Source: Pseudomonadota bacterium (GTDB lineage: Bacteria > Pseudomonadota > Gammaproteobacteria > Acidithiobacillales > Acidithiobacillaceae). From it: a stretch of DNA of 6,418 bases. The translations under genes and the position numbers were made by a program. Location of the stretch: NCBI GenBank assembly GCA_021827445.1, contig JAKAVW010000172.1, positions 1 through 6,418 on the forward strand. The letters run 5' to 3'. Under the pieces are notes generated by a model, which was not told the DNA's origin, searched no databases, and worked only from the letters and a program-made list of their open reading frames with translations. Positions 4,992 to 6,418 of the stretch are shown piece after piece. How positions within the stretch are numbered: position 1 is the stretch's first letter; each line of letters starts with the position of its first letter.

Positions 4992-5135
4992 ATGAAATTC
5001 TCCCTCTCGGACACGGATGAGCATGAGGTAACTCTAGACTATTCATACGTCCGCTGCGTTTGCTCCGTCAGAGTGATACTTTATTGTCGAGGTAGTATTT
5101 TTTTATCCGTTAAGAGCCGTGCATGGCTCTCTTAA
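4992..5135 (+). CDS. Doubtful short frame, 47 aa
   Basis: ATG 4992 starts MKFSLSDTDEHEVTLDYSYV, which has a plausible alternating strand pattern at first. It then runs through Cys-rich and hydrophobic residues to a stop at 5135, inside the hairpin region. There is no ribosome binding site and no recognised family. It may be the 5' fragment of a gene cut off by rearrangement, or a chance frame in AT-rich DNA near the transposon end. It is listed because it is the only candidate gene in this stretch. Confidence 0.2.
   Translation: MKFSLSDTDEHEVTLDYSYVRCVCSVRVILYCRGSIFLSVKSRAWLS
5069..5088 (-). repeat. Additional TnsB-site-like sequence
   Basis: The minus strand reads GACAATAAAGTATCACTCTG. From memory, the Tn7 TnsB site is GACAATAAAGTCTTAAACTG, giving 16 of 20 matches including the first 11. 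It lies about 100 bp inside the row of four repeats next to glmS and has the same orientation. It may be an outlying binding site or a remnant of an older end. Confidence 0.4.
5113..5130. repeat. Small hairpin (AGAGCC / GGCTCT)
   Basis: A 6-bp perfect stem with a 6-nt loop, GTGCAT, lies in AT-rich DNA. A T-run occurs before it on the plus strand, and there is no T-run after it on either strand, so it does not look like an intrinsic terminator. Confidence 0.35.
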
Positions 5136-5185
5136 AAATTGCTTCTTGCAATAAACGCTCTGCTGATTACTTGCTGGCCAGCCAG

Positions 5186-5273
5186 TCTACAACTTTAATA
5201 TCAAGTATATATCTTTATTTTCCAGTATACGACTTTATTACCAGATATAGAACATTGTTTTACTTGTACAACA
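5186..5273 (-). mobile_element. Tn7-like transposon end with four TnsB-type sites
   Basis: Reading from glmS into the element (minus strand), four near-repeats follow each other with an exact 20-bp period: 5265-5246, 5245-5226, 5225-5206 and 5205-5186. The consensus is about CTGGWAAATAAAGTTGTATA, and the AAAG core recurs at fixed spacing in three copies (AATG in the outermost). The stretch AATAAAGTCGTATACTG closely resembles AATAAAGTCTTAAACTG of the Tn7 end sites (from memory). The terminal TGT is at 5273 or 5270; 5270 reproduces the Tn7 distance of 11 bp from TGT to the first AATAAAG-like block. These positions are 24 or 27 bp past the glmS stop, where Tn7 elements insert. Four contiguous sites match the layout of the Tn7 right end, the end that normally faces glmS. 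Confidence 0.82.
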
Positions 5274-5340
5274 GTTGTCGGCGAATAAAAGCCCCCTCAC
5301 TCCACCGTTACGCTCTTCGCGAGGTTACGCGGTCGATCTA
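5274..5340 (-). other. attTn7-type target site at the end of glmS
   Basis: The last codons of glmS (DVDRPRNLAKSVTVE) are the part read by the target selector TnsD in Tn7-family elements. The intact codons and the transposon end about 25 bp past the stop show that this site has been used. The 5-bp target duplication should be the bases directly outside the terminal TGT (GTTGT at 5274-5278 or ACAGT at 5271-5275). Its partner copy is outside the window. Confidence 0.7.
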
Positions 5341-6418
5341 CATCAGTCCCCTTCACCAGCGCCGCGTGATAGGCCAGCAATTGCACCGGGATAGCATGGA
5401 CGATGGGGGAGAGCAGACCCGCGTGACGCGGCAAGCGCATCACGTGCACGCTTTCACTGGCGTTAAAGTGACTGTCTGAATCAGCAAAAACATAGAGCTC
5501 ACCGCCACGGGCGTGGACTTCTTGCATATTGGCGGCCAGTTTTTCGAGGAGGCGATCGTTGGGTGCGATCACCACCACCGGCATCTCACGATCTACCAGG
5601 GCTAGGGGGCCATGCTTCAATTCGCCCGCCGGATAAGCCTCAGCGTGGATATAGGAAATTTCCTTAAGCTTGAGCGCGCCCTCCAGCGCGATGGGGTAGT
5701 GCAGGCCGCGCCCCAGAAAAAGCGCATGATCCTTGCTGGCAAAACGTGCCGCCCAACCCTGAATCTGGGGTTCCAGATTGAGGGCATGCTGCACGCTACC
5801 CGGTAACTGGCGCAAGGCGTTCAAGTGCTCGGCCTGCTGCACCACATTCAGACGCCCCTGCGCCTTGGCCAGGGACAGGGCCAGCAGATAAAGCGCCGCC
5901 AATTGGGTGGTGAACGCCTTGGTCGAGGCCACCCCGATCTCGGGGCCGGCACGAGTCAGGAAGCGCAGCATCGACGCCCGCGGAATAGCGCTCTCCGCGA
6001 CGTTGCAGATGGCCAGCGTGCGGGTATGACCGAGCGCTTTGGCACGGCGCAGGGCTTCATAGGTATCCAGCGTTTCGCCGGACTGCGAGAGCGTTACCAC
6101 CAACTGGCGCGGGTTCGGAATGGAATCCCGGTAACGATACTCGTGCCCCAGTTCGGCTTGCGCTGGAATCCTGGCAATGCTCTCCAGCCATTGGCGCCCC
6201 ACCAGCGTCGCGTAATGGCTGGTGCCGGAGGCCAGAAACAGCACACTGTCAACTTCCCGGAAAATGTTCGCGGCGTCTGCACCCCAGAGATCCGCCAGAT
6301 CGAGCTGGCTGTTCAGCGCCCCCTCCAGGGTGTCCGCCAGGGCGCGGGGTTGCTCGTGGATTTCTTTCTGCATGAAGTGACGATAAGGTCCCAGATCAGC
6401 AGCCGCCGCACTGAGCAG
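5297..6418 (-). CDS. glmS: Glucosamine-fructose-6-phosphate aminotransferase, isomerase part (partial)
   Basis: GlmS makes glucosamine-6-phosphate from fructose-6-phosphate and glutamine, the first step toward UDP-GlcNAc for peptidoglycan and LPS. The frame is open to the window edge, so the N-terminal glutaminase domain lies outside; the visible 373 residues correspond to about residues 236-609 of the E. coli enzyme. After the linker GPYRHFMQKEIHEQP, the first SIS domain shows SGTS (64-67 of the fragment), SQSGET (111-116) and VASTKAFTTQ (163-172). The second SIS domain shows GRGLHYPIALEGALKLKEIS and AEAYPAGELKHGPLALV (to 275). The C-terminal tail DVDRPRNLAKSVTVE includes the Lys that reaches the sugar site in the E. 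coli enzyme. No damage is seen, as expected for an essential gene. The terminator normally just downstream has been displaced by the transposon end. Confidence 0.97.
   Translation of the reverse strand: MLSAAAADLGPYRHFMQKEIHEQPRALADTLEGALNSQLDLADLWGADAANIFREVDSVLFLASGTSHYATLVGRQWLESIARIPAQAELGHEYRYRDSIPNPRQLVVTLSQSGETLDTYEALRRAKALGHTRTLAICNVAESAIPRASMLRFLTRAGPEIGVASTKAFTTQLAALYLLALSLAKAQGRLNVVQQAEHLNALRQLPGSVQHALNLEPQIQGWAARFASKDHALFLGRGLHYPIALEGALKLKEISYIHAEAYPAGELKHGPLALVDREMPVVVIAPNDRLLEKLAANMQEVHARGGELYVFADSDSHFNASESVHVMRLPRHAGLLSPIVHAIPVQLLAYHAALVKGTDVDRPRNLAKSVTVE

Noticed and set aside
5111..5135. Hairpin near the transposon end as an intrinsic terminator for glmS
   Set aside because: No T-run follows the stem on the minus strand, and it is about 170 bp beyond the glmS stop, past the transposon end.
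1..6418. CRISPR array, tRNA or rRNA genes, integron attC sites
   Set aside because: No regularly spaced identical repeats with unique spacers, no cloverleaf with a CCA-type end and no paired attC core sites were seen.

Overview
The window ends inside the 3' two thirds of a proteobacterial glmS gene (minus strand, 5297 to beyond 6418). Just downstream of the glmS stop codon, where Tn7-family elements insert, the sequence becomes AT-rich. It carries four contiguous 20-bp near-repeats that resemble the TnsB binding sites at the end of Tn7. The rest of the window is therefore best read as the glmS-proximal part of a Tn7-like island, or of its remains. No tnsA, tnsB, tnsC or tnsD homologue is visible in the 5.2 kb inside that end. 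The host looks like a moderately GC-rich gamma- or acidithiobacillia-type proteobacterium. An Acidithiobacillus-like host is a guess from the glmS-linked Tn7-like element and the crowd of IS elements and introns, not something the sequence proves.

Left part (about 1-2703): a scrapyard of mobile DNA. From left to right it holds an unexplained leader (1-501); the 5' part of an IS110-family transposase broken by a 5-bp insertion (514-830); and the 3' end of a group II intron lying antisense in that transposase (832-1057, minus), with recognisable domains V and VI and the tail of its reverse transcriptase. Next come the 5' end of an IS21-family element with the start of istA (about 1055-1384, minus), a foreign segment with a truncated membrane-protein-like reading frame (1385 to about 1893, plus), the 5' ribozyme half of a second group II intron with the first codons of its reverse transcriptase (about 1893-2464, minus), and a lone Tn3-family terminal inverted repeat (2666-2703).

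Middle part (2770-3357, plus): an intact two-gene toxin-antitoxin operon. It has an extended -10 promoter, a set of 7-bp operator-like repeats, a ribbon-helix-helix type antitoxin and an overlapping MazF/PemK-type mRNA interferase. This is the most clearly functional unit of the island.

Right part (3518-4694, minus): a two-gene unit. The first gene encodes a 156-aa cytosolic protein of unknown function. It overlaps by 8 nt a gene for a secreted protein with a C-terminal LprI-like (DUF1311) domain. That second gene is interrupted by two opposite, mutually compensating frameshifts, each at a homopolymer run. A perfect 18-bp palindrome and a 9-bp tandem repeat lie just upstream of the unit. From 4740 to 5185 there are only weak or decayed reading frames, followed by the transposon end and glmS.
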